NCBI GenBank assembly: GCA_029891345.1
Contig: CM057009.1
Location: 303,615,166-303,679,165, forward strand
DNA: 64,000 nt
Source: Dryococelus australis
Taxonomy: Eukaryota; Arthropoda; Insecta; Phasmatodea; Phasmatidae
Direction: 5' to 3'
Part shown: piece after piece, positions 22,400-34,800 of the stretch
How positions within the stretch are numbered: the first letter of the stretch is position 1
Layout: each line of letters starts with the position of its first letter
The notes under the pieces: model-generated
Database searches by the model: none
What the model saw: only the letters and a program-made list of their open reading frames with translations
What the model was told of the DNA's origin: nothing
Translations under genes and position numbers: made by a program

Positions 22400-25250
22400 A
22401 TGCGAATTGCCCTTGTACTCCAGCAATTTTCCCAGGAAAACAATTTCTTGTGCCCATTGTAGCTCCTTAGCTACACACACGCTCATTCACCTTAAAACAT
22501 CTGTTCTGACATTCTGGTGGTGACTGTGATGAAGACACTGGTGTCTTGTGGATAGCTGTTGGGTGAATCTTGTCTAGAGATGTCCGCAGTGGCAACCCCA
22601 TACGAAGTTCAGCTGGAGTCTTCTGGCTACCAATGCCTGGTGTAGTTCACAGCGGAAATTACATCCTGGTGTGTCTGGTTTACCAATCATCAAGAGCTAG
22701 ATTCTTCAGCTTCACCTTGAAAGTATGGACCATGCATTCTGTTTGGCCGTTGCTCGATGGATGGAATGGTGTTGATCAAATCAGCCTTGTACCACTCTTC
22801 CTCCCAAAACATTCCATCTCTTTGGACACAGAAGCAGACCCGTGTCTGAAATAATACTCTCTGGTATACCGTGAAGGCTGATGTCCAACTTACAAATAAA
22901 TTTTGCAGATGACATTGAGAGTACCATTTTAACATCTAGCTATTCTGAAAAAGTATCAAATGCAATCAGGAACACCTTGCCTAAGAATTACCCAAAGAAA
23001 TTGATGTGGACCCTGGTTCATGGTCTAGCTTCCTGCTTCCAGCTAATGCACATATTCTTGGGTGGGTTAGCTTGGAACGGTTGCCCTTGCTGGCACTGGC
23101 CTATGTAGTGCTCAATGTCACTTGGGCCACCACATGTAGCTGCACACAACTGCTTCTGACCTCACTACAACATTGTGAGCTGCATGCAGCACTCCCGACA
23201 AATCCATTTGCAACATTGAAAGTATTGTCACTATGTTTCCCTAAAAAACACAGCCTTTATAGAGGGATAATTCACTTCTCTATTTCCATTAGGGTTTGAG
23301 CTCTTCTGACACCATCTCTGCTCGCAGCCAGCCTATATTGGTGTTCTTCCTGACCACACACAGTACCAGGTTCACTTCAGTCAATTGGGCGATCTGTGTA
23401 GCTTCAAGTGTGGGATCTGGTAAGGGTTCCAACAATAGTACATCCCCTACAGCTTGGCTTTCCTTTCCTGGTCTATCTAGCAGCAGCCTGCTTAGGGCAT
23501 CTGCATGCCCTAAGCTTGGCCCTGGTTTGTACACAAGCTTGTAGTCAAACATTGCTAGTCATAAGCTCAAACGCAGAAGTCTCAGGGAAAAAATATCTGG
23601 AGTTTGCCTAGAAGGGTTTAAAACCTTAACAGTGGTTGATGATCAGTAACAACTGTGAAGGGTCAAGCTGTTACATACTGCCTGAACTTGATGACTCCGA
23701 ACATAATCGTTAACCCCTCAGTATCAATTTTAGCATAGTACTTCCCATGCTTCTGTCATGTGCATGAACAAAATGTAATGGCTCTTTCACTCCCATCCTC
23801 TTTGACGTGAGCGAGCACTGCTCCCAAGCCACACTTGGAAGCATTACAGGTCAGTGTCAATGGCTTCGTTACATCATAAAGCACCAATACGGAATCCGAC
23901 TGAAGATGTTTCTACGCTGCATAAAATGCATCATTGTGGGCCTTTGACCATTCCCACTGCTTCCCTTTGTCCAGCAGGCAATGCAATGGGTCTGCCACCC
24001 TAGCCTTGTCATAGGGAACCTGTTGTAGAAATTCGGCAGCCCTAGAAATTCTTGTAATTCTTTCTTGCATATAGGTGCTGTAGCCTGGTAGAAAGCTTCC
24101 ACTTTTATAATGTCGGGTATAACCCAGCATCATCCACGTGATATCCTAAAAGTTTCACTGATGGCACTGCAAACCTACATTTATACTTCTCTAATCCAAC
24201 CCAGCTTCCTCACTTGCTGCCAGTGCTTCTCTTTGTTAAGCCTGTAATGAGGATATCGTCCAGCATCACCACCACTCCTGGTATCCCTGAGAGCATAGTC
24301 ACTATTAATCTTTGAAACCCTGATGTGGCACAAATGACATTTAAAGGCAACCACTACACTCTCAACAGCCCCTTCATGATGTCCACCATCAATAAGTTGG
24401 AAGTTTACTCATCTACTGATATCTGCAAATATGCATCTGCCAAGTCCAACTTCATGAAAATCTTACCTCCTGATTAATTAGAGAATACCTGATGGTTGTC
24501 AGGAGTGGGTAGACCTCTCCTTCTTGCACACCCTATTCAATGTACAATTGTAATCTCCAGAGAGGCATTGGTCAAACTGCTTTACAGACGACAACAGGTG
24601 TAGCACAATTTGAATAGGTGACAGGCATGTAAATGCCTTGCTCCACCAATCTATCTATTTCCTTTTCCATGCTAACTTGTAGTGTGAATGCTACTGGATG
24701 GCACTTCTGGAATACTGGTTTTGCATTTGGCTCAATCTCTATGCATACAGGTGGTTCTGTGTATTGCCACATCTTGACACTCGCAAACACCTATGGATGC
24801 TGACTCACCTTTGTGACTGTTTCTTCAAGCTGTACTGTGAAGATATCCTCCAAAGATATGCCTAGGGGTTCCAACCAGCTATGTCCCAAGAAACTAGGTC
24901 CCTTCCCTGCAGCTGCCAGCAAGGGTAATGTACCATTTGCAACTTTGGTATGCACATGCAGCTCAAAAAGGGTAGTGCTCTCAACATATCTTGAGATCGT
25001 ATATGCAACAGTAACTTAACTTCTTGTACTTCAGGTCTCTCTGGCCACAGTCGCTCACAGGTATCGTTGCTGATAATTGTAAACCAGTCCCTGTATTGAC
25101 CTCCATGACTAATTCCCTGCCATTCAACCTTACTGTCATTCATATTGGTGGCTGGCTCTTTGGTGACTGTGTGTGCAAGCTGTACAGGTTGTACAAGGCA
25201 GAATATTACTCAGACAAGTCCCTCTTGTCCAATACACTGTAGGAATAACT
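22400..25250 (-). pseudogene. pol: Pol relic of a second Gypsy lineage
   Basis: Minus-strand order: protease-like LVMEVNTGTGLQLS (about 25080-25120; Asn at 25095-25097 where the catalytic Asp is expected), linker LLAAAGKGP-like and FLGHSWLEPLG, RT N-terminus with PVFQKCHPVAFTLQ and EIDRLVEQGIYMPV (24600-24780), and a badly broken RT core. Then come RNase H ([13 protein letters not shown] near 23830), KLVYKPG and HADALSRL (23480-23550), and integrase with PFHPSSNGQTEC (about 22750) and KTPAELRMGLPLRTSLD (about 22600). Many stops and slips. The linker and NGQxE style resemble K02A2.6-type Gypsy elements rather than element A. Confidence 0.85.
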
Positions 25251-26130
25251 TCTTTGGTTTAGCTTCATTTTTGGGTTGTCATATCTGGCTCAATCTGTCT
25301 GTTTCCTTTTAGCTATACACGCTCGCTCCAAATGCCCTTGCTTTGGAGCAGAAATTGCACACAGTGCTTCGGTGCCTGCAACTCTCTGGGTTGTGTAGGC
25401 CATTGCAACGCCAGCATGGTGGTTGTTCTGGTGCACTGTTAGGCAAAGTACATTGCCCATCCCGGTTGGGTTTGTTCCTGGGAGGGGGAGGGATGCCTGT
25501 AAAAACTTACTTGATTCACTTCCTCTGCCATCTTAATCACCTCAACCTGCATATCACTCACATTCTGACTGGATTCTTCTGCTGCCATGGCCATATCCAG
25601 AGCTGCCTGGAATGTCAACTTGCCCAAGGACAGAAATGGATGCTGGAGTGCTTTGTCATGCACTCCACACACTAACCGATCTCGTATAATTTTGTTCACA
25701 TCTTGAAAGTTGCAATGCGCCGAGAGTCGTCGCAGCTCGGTAACATAGCTGGAAATTTATTCACCCTCGTGCTAATCACACTTGTGGAACTTGTATGACT
25801 CCATAATTTCAGTCGGTTTGGGTTCAAAATTATGTGATAACGTCTCAAAAATGTCTGCTATATTCACCTAGCTCGTAGCCTTCGGTAAGACCAATTACGC
25901 CACTAAGTTGTACAGTTGAGTTCTGCATACCGTAAAAAAGATTGCTTTATTCTATTCCTTATCTATCACTTTGTGTGCTATGAAGTAGTACTGTAAATAC
26001 ACTGAGTATGTATTCCACTCGTCCCAGCATGGAAAAAATTGGCCAAATGGAGTAAAAAATGCCATTAGGGGTTATGTAGTGCCCAACAACGTCTCAACAC
26101 CAATACTGCATCACGCACTAATTGCTTTAC
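25250..26130 (-). pseudogene. gag: Gag relic of the second Gypsy lineage
   Basis: Minus-strand reading gives HNFEPKPTEIMESYKFHKC, ELRRLSAHCNFQ, IIRDRLVCGVHDKALQ and LTFQAALDMAMAAEES (25440-25860), the classic Gag helix block of K02A2.6-like Gypsy. A knuckle follows at 25340-25430: CWRCNGLHNPESC then CNFC. It lies directly upstream of the protease relic at 25100. Stops and frame slips are present. I could not define LTRs for this element. Confidence 0.8.
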
Positions 26131-26619
26131 CTTGTCACCAGTGTTGAATCCTCTGTAGTTCAAATGGATGCAGTTAATTTTGCACAGCCTCTAACAACAC
26201 ACATAAGTTTACCACTTAGGTCTCACACAGGTGCAGCCTTGCCCATTTCCCACCATGACAAGGACATAACTGCTGCGTCCATAATTATTCTACCAACTGC
26301 CCCTCGCCAGTACCAACCCATTCTGAACTGAAAACTGAGAGTACTTGAGAAGCAGATTATAAATTAAAATATCTAAAAGTCACAATCAAAGACTTACTAT
26401 TACACTTTCTGGTGGAATTGCTTGTCCAAATGATATAAAAACAACTATCTGAATCTAAAGAGCAAAGATATTTTTAATATAAATATATATTAAATATTGG
26501 ATGTCTAAAAAGTAGTCAATATCATGTACTAGATATCATAACATAAAAAATGTATAAGGCAATATCTTTCATTAAAATATAGAATGAACCTTTGCAAAAA
26601 GCACGTGCTGTGGGTGTAC
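26131..26619. other. Noncoding spacer
   Basis: Between the Gypsy relic and the PAF1-like exon; nothing recognised. Confidence 0.5.
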
Positions 26620-26763
26620 CTTGAAGTCTGGAAATACTGGTAATATCTCCACTGGGAACACATTAGGCTTGCTGTGATGCATCAAAATGGGTATCTTTGC
26701 TTCCTCAAAAGTTGTCTTAATGATATTTATTTGATTTTCATGGTCACCGATAAGGATCTTCTC
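26620..26763 (-). CDS. PAF1-like exon (RNA polymerase II-associated factor 1)
   Basis: On the minus strand a TTTTGGCAG acceptor and an AAG/GTACAC donor bound a 144-bp open frame of exactly 48 codons, phase 0 at both ends. The peptide includes QINIIKTTFEEAK, HHSKPNVFPVEI and ends LPVFPDFK. This matches the region of PAF1 with (D)xQIxAIEKTFEDA...HYSKPxVxPVEVxPVFPDFK. PAF1 is the scaffold of the nuclear PAF1 complex, which travels with elongating RNA polymerase II and supports H2B ubiquitination and H3K4/K79 methylation. The following conserved block (NPCAQVIFDSDP in other animals) is not seen nearby. This could be one exon of a long, transposon-filled gene, or a diverged pseudogene copy. Confidence 0.6.
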
Positions 26764-27422
26764 CTGCCAAAACCACATATCACCATTACATGTACCTCAT
26801 AGATCTGTAAATTCAGTTTCACAATATGCTGTTTCTTTAAGTGCATGCTGTGTATTATTAATGAATAGATTCTAAGACTATTATTTGAATGGGCATTTAA
26901 CAGTAGTCATGCATCATAAACTGTATTCTGCAGGCTCTCAGTGAACCCACTGCCCATCTGGCACCGAGAACATTATCACTTTTAAACCTATCTAAATATA
27001 CACAATGTATGTACACATGATTTATGGATGTTTAAGTTATGGTATATTCTCATCTATCCATGAATCACATAATATGACAATCATACAAATACACGAATAA
27101 TTGCAATGTCAATATTTATTAACTGAAATGAAAAAAAATTACTTTCTTGATGCAAATGGGAATAAACAGATTACTTATATATGTGATATGAACTATGCTG
27201 AAAAAATTATTTGCATTATAATATCATTGGTAGCTTGTTTTGATTATAAAATATTTTATTTACAACTACATAGAATTTTTTCCCATTTCTGAAAATCCAG
27301 TTTGTTTGCAATATTAAAGGTTATTTACAAGAATAGAAAATTGATCCATTGCAAGAAGAATGAAACTATTTTCTTGCAACCCCTACTGGGAACTTAAGTT
27401 TATATTAGATTTTGTTCCTTAC
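26764..27422. other. Putative intron or spacer
   Basis: AT-rich, no repeat or gene recognised. It would be the intron between the two candidate exons if they are joined. Confidence 0.4.
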
Positions 27423-27652
27423 CACTTCCTTGGAGCAGCTGCTAACATTCCATGAGTTTTCATATTTCTTTGGAATAATGGCACGCAGCAAGCTTAAAGA
27501 CTTTTCTAGTTCACTGGATTCTTGCAGGTTGATAATCTCCTTGCACTCACTGGCATTCTGTGAGTCCTCTGGTTTACAGATTAGCTGTGAGCTGGTGCGA
27601 TCCTCTGGTGCACCAATTTGCTGCCAGGTTTCAGGATCCTCTGGCTCATCAT
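27423..27652 (-). CDS. Possible host exon, acidic peptide, unassigned
   Basis: On the minus strand GTTACAG/AT and GAAGTG/GTAAGG bound a 230-bp open frame. The peptide begins DDEPEDPETWQQIGAPEDR, is acidic and polar, and ends WNVSSCSKEV. It ends in phase 0, compatible with the PAF1-like exon downstream, but its sequence does not resemble the PAF1 part that should precede that exon. No family recognised. It might be an exon of a different or derived gene, or a chance frame. Confidence 0.35.
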
Positions 27653-28929
27653 CTGTAACATTCATATAATGTACAACAGTCCTTGGTCTCTTTAGTGTTT
27701 TTTACAACTTACCATAAATCATATTTTGTTATTCTACTATTATGGACATGGTAAAGTAAACAGCAAAACTTCAATGTATTTCAAGAAGGAATGGAATCTG
27801 AATGTGAATGATAACTAGACATTAGTTGTTTTGAGCTAAGACGTTCGGGATGAACATAGATTCTTCAGGGGTTGTATTGGTGGGTCAGTGAGAGGTTTGA
27901 TGAAGGTAACTGATGAGGTCGGGCATAAGCTAAACAGTTATTTAGGATTAGCAACAGTTCTGTGATTCCAGGGCACAATTAAACACACTAAGGAGACGTT
28001 TTCGAACACTCCCCAATGCTTCTGCAGTAGTATAATTCGGTAGGTATGAAAATTAAATGCTAACATAACTGAACATGAATAAGTATATGGAAAAAATTCT
28101 TCTAGAGAGGGCCAGTACCCAAAGTGAATGTTAGGCACTTAAATAAGAACCAAGTATCTAAGTTTGTCTGAATGATATATTCAGAACACAGTATACATGG
28201 CAATGTTATTTACACAGGCACATCATACAAGGCTTGTTGTGAACTGGCATGGAAAACGTATCATGAGGCAACATGCAACAAAACTCTGGGGTGTGATAGG
28301 TCAGCTGAGATGACCATGTTCCTTAGGGCAAAAAATAAAAAAATAAAATACATCCTAGTAATTTATGCTTATTAGCAACACTAACGATGGTTGGAGTTTA
28401 AGAGGTTGAATGTGTTCAATGTGTCAGTCAGTAAGTCTGTGGAAAGCAGACTGTCTGGGCGGCATGAGATGGCTACTGAGCTCGGCAAGCATATTGCTTC
28501 TTCTGCATATCAGAATAAAAATGGCCATGTGACTTTCAGCAAGTATTTTCAGTGACTGCTCAGATGCACACTGCGCCTGCTTATTAAAGAAATAAATTAA
28601 AAAACAAAAAGCAATATCTATTGAAATTAACACTGTAAACACAAATAAGATCATTTCAGTAAATAATATATATTTATGAACACTGACGTTTGTGACCATT
28701 TTCTATTTAGATATAAATGATTAAGTTTAGTCTAATCTTCAGAGGTCATTATATTTGTTTATATTGTCTTGAGTGTCATGGAAGTGACACATATTTTTCT
28801 CATATTTCTCCCCATTATTATACAAGTGCAGCACTTATATAATGCTTATCTTTTACATATGTGCAAGATTTGAATTCTTGCATGTTGTTATGTATCACAG
28901 GAATGAAACAGTCTGAAATTACATTTCTA
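27653..28929. other. Noncoding, AT-rich
   Basis: No recognisable gene or repeat boundary. Confidence 0.5.
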
Positions 28930-29240
28930 TAATTTTCTTATGAATTTTAGTATAATTTTAATGTCTCTTAGTGATTGTGTTCATGCCGGAGTATTAAGTG
29001 TTCTTAATTTTGGTGCAGCGGGCACTTAGAATATTCATAACCAAACAATTAAATTTAGTACTAACACTTTAAAACATTTTAAGATATATTAAACACTGTA
29101 AAGACAATATAACACATGTTACCCTGAAATTAACATTTATAGGAAAGGTCAAAATTATCAGCCTCTTTGCGCACGTGCAGAACACGTGACATGTGAGCGC
29201 CATCATGGGCTCTAGAGCAAATTGCTGATAGCCGGCGTCA
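28930..29240 (-). repeat. Truncated LTR fragment of element A family
   Basis: The minus strand matches the first 310 bases of the element A LTR (start TGACGCCGGC at 29240; GCACGTGCGCAAAGAGGC shared). The remainder of the LTR is missing. It is more diverged than the three long copies. Confidence 0.8.
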
Positions 29241-30152
29241 GTTTTTTAATCATCCTTTATGGTGATTCTATTAGAACTTATACGAGTGTTTTGCATCATG
29301 ATAGATGGCACTTTAGCATCTGTGTTAAAATTTTGTTTTGTTATAAAAAGTTACTGTTAGAGAAAATCTGTTCTACATGACTTTAATGCAATTTATATAA
29401 TGTGGGAAGAGGTAATTTAAATATGTTGCCAATATTAATTATCAATATAATTTGGGACCACTGCATGGCCATTTGATTGTATCGCATCTGACATTTGGGC
29501 AAAATTGTCCAGTCACGCTAACTTCTGGGTAGCTGATTTTAACTTCTTTCTTTGCTCTTCTAAGAATCATTATGTGAAGTTACAATAATACATTTTTTGG
29601 CAAATTATGTTGTAGAGCTTTGCATTACCACCTCTGGTGAGTGTATTTAACTTGTTTATTTTATTTTATATATGAATTGTGTGTTTATTTTCTCCTGTTT
29701 TGTATTTTTCATAGATTTAACTTTGTAGTGTGATCCATCTTACTACATGGCTTGAATACCTAATCTGGCATCTTGCTGTTCGAAATACATTGCTGATATC
29801 CAGCCCAGCCTCATTGCAAAGGTGTTTCATTGTGGCTGTTGATTTCCTCACCAGCTTAATGGCAGTGATGTTTCACAGTGGCTATTGATTTGCTAGCTGC
29901 TATTTGCATTCAGGAAAGCCATACTTTCTTATTTATTTGGTTGCATCCGGAGTTTCTAATCTACTTTTCGGACTTAATAATATAAAAGAAGGCATTCAAA
30001 ATAATAATATAAAAATAACTGGACATTTCAGCCTCTTTTTAAAAATTTATGTGGTATTAATAAAGTAAAAAAAATCGGAAAATTAATATTTTATATATAT
30101 TACTATAAGCTTAATATTAATTATTTTAATTTTGTGAAGAGAAAAGAAACTC
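29241..30152. other. Possible 5' LTR of the next Gypsy relic
   Basis: No gene. It lies directly before a primer-site-like sequence and a Gag relic, so an LTR is expected here, but no second copy is visible in the window to confirm it. Confidence 0.3.
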
Positions 30153-30164
30153 TGGGGCTCGTCC
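30153..30164 (+). promoter_or_regulatory. Primer binding site-like sequence (tRNA-Pro type)
   Basis: TGGGGCTCGTCC matches most of the known tRNA-Pro primer site start TGGGGGCTCGTCC, with one G fewer. It precedes the Gag relic by about 350 bases. Confidence 0.45.
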
Positions 30165-30499
30165 CTTTTTCTCTTACTGTACTATTTTACTGGTCGCAGA
30201 AATTGATCTGCATGTTTAGTTTTGGGCACTCTATGGAAACAGTGTTGAAAATGCTTGATTTGTTTGCCTCTTTCTGGGGCTTATGATTCACGTTCCAGCC
30301 ATGAGACAGGAGGGATGGCTCAATATTTTGGTAGCATTTGGCGTGGCTTTCTGCCAACGTGGTCCTCTTTAAATTTTTTTCTCCCCTCTTGTGCCAGCCA
30401 CCTTGGATGGTGACCATAATATGTAAGTTTTTTGTAAAAGTTTGTTGTGTCCTAGGTTAAGTTATTTTGTTGCTATTTATTCACTTTTTGATTATTTTT

Positions 30500-32300
30500 T
30501 AATCATGCCTTCCACTATTGTGCCACAATTCTTGTTGAAGCAAGAAATAGTTTATGAGTTGTTACACGAAGTACAACCCACTGATGGTACTGTGGCCGAA
30601 CTGTGCAAGTCTCTGTGCTCTGCCCAAGTATCTGTGCTCTGCCCTTTGAGAAATTGAGATTCCTAGTGTGGCAAATTTAACTAATGTGATGTTAATGTGG
30701 AATATGAGTATTGTGAATCAAAGTTGTTTAGTTTGATGGAATTTGTGGATAACTTGGAGGATGAATCTAATAATGCCTCTCATTTTTATGAAAGACAAAG
30801 ATTGGCACACTTAGACAGAGGTGCCACTAACCTATTATGTATCATTCGTAATGACCTTTCTGACACTCAGTTTGCCTCTCTTGAAAACATCCTCGACCAA
30901 ATCAAAGTTGTGTATGACGCTGTTAGTAAAAACCTAGTAATTTGCAGGTGGTCACTACCACTGAGTATGAAACTCTTTTCACATCTAGCAGAACAATTCT
31001 CTGATCTTCCCATTGCTGGACCATTCACAGCAGGTATCCAAAATCCTGTACGTAACATTTCTAACATTGTAAGTTATCCTACATTCAATCTACTAAGTAC
31101 TTTCACTGCTACTGTTGCTGGTCTTGGAGGAGCAGTTTTTTTCCACTGCTCAGATGTTTGGTCCTAAGCCATATTCTTTATTTGTGCCCCAGGTAAATAT
31201 GTCAACTGTAATGCACCATAGTGTGTACCATGTGCCATCTCCTGTATTTTGGAAAATCCCACATCTCCTAGAGCTTACACTAAAAGAATTCCCTGTTACT
31301 GCTGGTTTGAATGTCACAAAATTTCTTGAATTTTTAAAAATAGTTGTCAGACTACACCAGAGTAATATTATTTATGAACCTCACTTGATACCGGTAATTT
31401 ATCCCTTTACTCAGGGGCCATTAACCGAGAGAACTCAACTTGCCATAGCCAGTCCATAGAATTTGATCAGTATCATGAAGATATCTTGCATTTCTTTGTT
31501 CCCGCTCATCTTTTTACTGAATTGTGTTTAAAACAGTACAATAGATTGCAAAATCTTAATGAACCACTGTCACTTTATATTAATAGCACAAAGGAAGCTG
31601 CCCTTACTTTGAGACTGAACCTATGAGAAAAGAACGTTGTAGAAAATATCTGGGAGGGACTTGCCCCTCATTCGGGCACTTGTTTAGTGTTATTTGAGGA
31701 ACCAAATAATTTTGCTGGATTGGACAAAAATTGTGTATACACATTCAGAACATTTGTTATGTTGACCATAGGCGTGAAATGCGTCCTCCAATTTTTGGCC
31801 CACCCAAATACCATTAACGTCAACATGACAAAACTAACACACATTCTGTACACAGTGAATTAGATTATAAGGGTCAGTCTGACAATTACCAATATTACAA
31901 AGAAACTGGTTACAAAGTAGTACCGCCTCCTGATAACCAGCCATTCAAGAGACCCATATGTAATTTTTATAAGATGGTATTATATATTTCCTCCAACTGT
32001 TGGCAGACCATTAGGAGAACACCTGAGCAGTAATCCTCATTTCGGGCCCTATTCCCAGGATGCACTGTAAAATGCTCCCAACAACCGGTGAAACCTGGTC
32101 AACTATTTCAACAATTAATTGCTCCAGTTGATTATCCTAATGATTCAGATCATTTTACAGTTTGTCACATCCACTTTCTGAATGTTATGGCAATTCAACG
32201 ACATAACACTCCATGTGTTGAAGTGGTATCGGGTTCTCTTTCAATTAATGCACTTGTTGATTCTAGTCCTGCATGGTATTATAATTTCAGGTAAATTATT
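30500..32300 (+). pseudogene. gag: Gag-protease relic of a Gypsy element
   Basis: Plus-strand frames give, in order: LLHEVQPTDGTVAEL (about 30555); a coiled, charged segment (30697-30960); FGPKPYSLF and LLELTLKEFPVTAGLNVTKF (31150-31330); LFTELCLKQYNRLQNLNEPL (about 31515-31570); NIWEGLAPHSGTCLVLFEEP (31640-31700); and a protease-like start PCVEVVSGSLSINALVDSS (32210-32265), where D-S-S replaces the usual D-T/S-G. The helix block with a 'W-x-GL' step is typical of insect Gypsy Gag. RT and integrase are absent after about 32300. Numerous stops. Exact clade not assigned. Confidence 0.65.
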
Positions 32301-33663
32301 CCTCTAATTACCCATATCTTGTTGCACCACAGTGAAAATTCAGATTGCCTTGTTTACTTGGAAGGTTAAATGTCTTGTGGCAGATAATTTGAGTTGATAT
32401 TGTTAACATGGCTTGGCTACTGGTGAGGGGCAGATTTTGCCAGATTTGAGAGAAACCCTGGTTCGTGGCTAGAAAATTAACGAAATAAATTAACAAATTT
32501 TGGTAGGGCGTCAGCTCATCTATGCATGGGTGAGAATGTGGATTCTTATTCTCAGGGCAGCAGCACGTCGACAGCCACTGTCCCGTCACGAGCACACGTT
32601 TAACGAAAGAAATTAAGACAAGAGTTCATGTTACACACATTTCATAACGTTGCACATGGTTCCTGGAGTGGGCCAGGTCCTTAAGGTACTAGAACAATAA
32701 ATTATGATGTGGATCCTCTAAAAGCATGTATTGGCAGAACGAGATTACATTCAAACACAATAACACTACCCTCATCTAGAGTAGGAAAATTTAAAGGCGT
32801 TCAACTCTCCAGGGTCTTGAGTCTGACAGAGAGGAGGATACGTACACGGGAGGAGCAAAAACAATAAAGAAGGTTCCGGTACACTAACACACTTTATTGC
32901 AGCTACAAGATCAGTTAAAATTGGTGAAGGCCGCCATGATGTGTGACACACATGTATCTTCATTGGCCCGCTGCTCAAGACTAAAGATGTGTCTCAGTGA
33001 TCCGGCTGCCTTGCCTGCGATCTCCCGCCAACACCAAGAGGGAAATTAAATCATACATACATTTGGTCAGATTTATACAAAAATACAACTCAGAAACACA
33101 AAATAAGCACTGGAGGAATTAGAACAACAATTCCAACATGTTAAATTAATGAATTAATGTCCAGCGTTCTTATTTTAATTTGTATTGGAAAAATGATATT
33201 TACGGAACAGGCCGGCAAAGCAAATAGAAATTGATCAGAAAATAAAACAAGACAACTAACACTTACATAGACACCTAGAAAAGCAGTTATTAAATTATAA
33301 CAATAATTTAATATTACGTGAAGGAATTTGATTTTAGGCACGTGGCATGGCAGATGCCAGAACTGCCAGTATCATTTACTTGACACATTAACAAAATCTG
33401 ATAAAATGAAATATGCCCTTCTAATTAAACAAAACATGCCACAAGCACCGAAAAAATATATAATCAATTATGAGCATTTCAAGTTTGTGATTAGTAAACA
33501 TAGGTAACCTATGTGGCTTTGCACTCTTTGGCTATTTACACCTCACTTATTGGGAGCACACAGGGATAACACATTCCCTTATATAAATTTTACTCTGCTT
33601 TCAGGGGTACAGGTTAGATTACCACTGTAAACACACTGAACTGAGTTTATTCTTCGTATCACA
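32301..33663 (-). repeat. Probable 3' LTR region of element B
   Basis: Minus-strand sequence from 33663 begins TGTGATACGAAG, sharing TGTGATAC with the element A LTR start. A polyadenylation signal AATAAA (inverse at 32893-32898) lies 770 bases downstream. Only one copy is present, so the end is not defined; 32300-32600 may belong to neither element. No genes are seen. Confidence 0.4.
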
Positions 33664-34800
33664 GGTCTGGCGGGTCATGACCCGGTTCAAAGATGTGTTA
33701 CTGCATGAACGAGTTTAGTAACACCTTTACAGAATGCACAGCCATGTGTGGGCCACATCAAATGCCCCCCACATGGAGAGACCACTGGTGCGATGTAGCG
33801 ACCTCTTGTAGCGCTGGTTACTCTGTAATGCAGCAGGAGGGGTGGGATGGCACAAGAGGTGCTGCCTCAGCCTGTAAGTATGGAATTGCTAGTTATTTAC
33901 CTCATGAGACATCTCGGGCAGTCGCCGATGGCGTTGAGAATGTGGGTCATCAGGAAGTGCTGCAGGTGCCCCTGGCACAGGGCCTGTAGGAGGGTGCATG
34001 CCGGCAGCATGTGTTGGCACGTGTGAGCCCTGGCTGGCACGAACTAGGTGCCTGAAGCGGGGTGGTCACCCACGGCATTGCTGTTGTCAGTGGGCCGGGC
34101 GGTGATACACCGATGAACAGGTAGAGGCGGCAGAAGAGCTGATCCTGTCTACCTGGTGTAACTGTTGCCACTCTTTGTTGCTGTGTACAGGGGGGTTGCA
34201 CTTCCACCCACATGTCATTGATAAGCTCTGCCGCTGACCACTAAACTGCAGTGGTGGTAGGTAGCTGCTCAAGGGCTGGAAGGCCGTGAATGTCGTGGGG
34301 TGACATTTCCCCCACATGTCACTGATGTCATCTGTTGCGACCACTATGTGTTGTTTGTACGAGCGTGGCAGCAGGTGGCGTGGCAGCTGGGAAGCCATGA
34401 AAATCGAGGAGTGACTGCCATCGCGATGTATGACTTCTACTTCGGGTATTGCTATGGCTTAGGTTAGATGGAAAAATGTCAATAACTTCAGCCTCTGCAG
34501 CACTACCTAAGTTTCGGTAAAACTTTGTCTCGCCACTCTGACTGCACTGAGTGTTTGACCGATCACTGTTCCTACCATCGGACATCCAGGTTGTGTTGAT
34601 ATTTGCAGGTGTCGTCTTGTTTGATGTGGTAGGGTCATTGTTTTGGTTTTCTGTTATGTCCTCTTGCTTGTCAGGTGGACTAGTTTCTTCAATGTCGTCA
34701 GGGTTGGAAGCAGCGCGGATATCATCGTTGTGGACTTTACACCCCTTTCTCGGCCCAATCAGTACTAGGTACAATGTGAGACTGATTTCCTCTAGAATTC
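33664..34800 (-). pseudogene. Element B GPY/F module and FxGF tail
   Basis: Minus-strand FCAGLAPKWTGPHRILEE and CKVHNDDIR (34730-34850) match the element A GPY/F module closely. The tail after it is acidic and polar (DDIEETSPPDKQEDITE, then Ser/Asn-rich) and reaches SLLDFHGFPAATP at about 34385-34410 before its first stop. Beyond that the frame is broken but keeps related peptides (PHDIHGLPALEQ). Same architecture as element A: integrase, GPY/F, long disordered tail with F-x-G-F. Confidence 0.7.
34190..34430 (-). repeat. Degenerate tandem repeat carrying the FxGF motif in element B
   Basis: Minus-strand units of about 105-110 bases repeat. GTGGTCGCAACAGATGACAT (about 34347 down) pairs with GTGGTCAGCGGCAGAGCTTA (about 34240 down), and both continue ATGACATGTGGG-like. 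The motif codons are FHGF (34391-34402) and its decayed counterpart IHGL (34280-34291; FTAF if shifted by one base). Confidence 0.6.
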
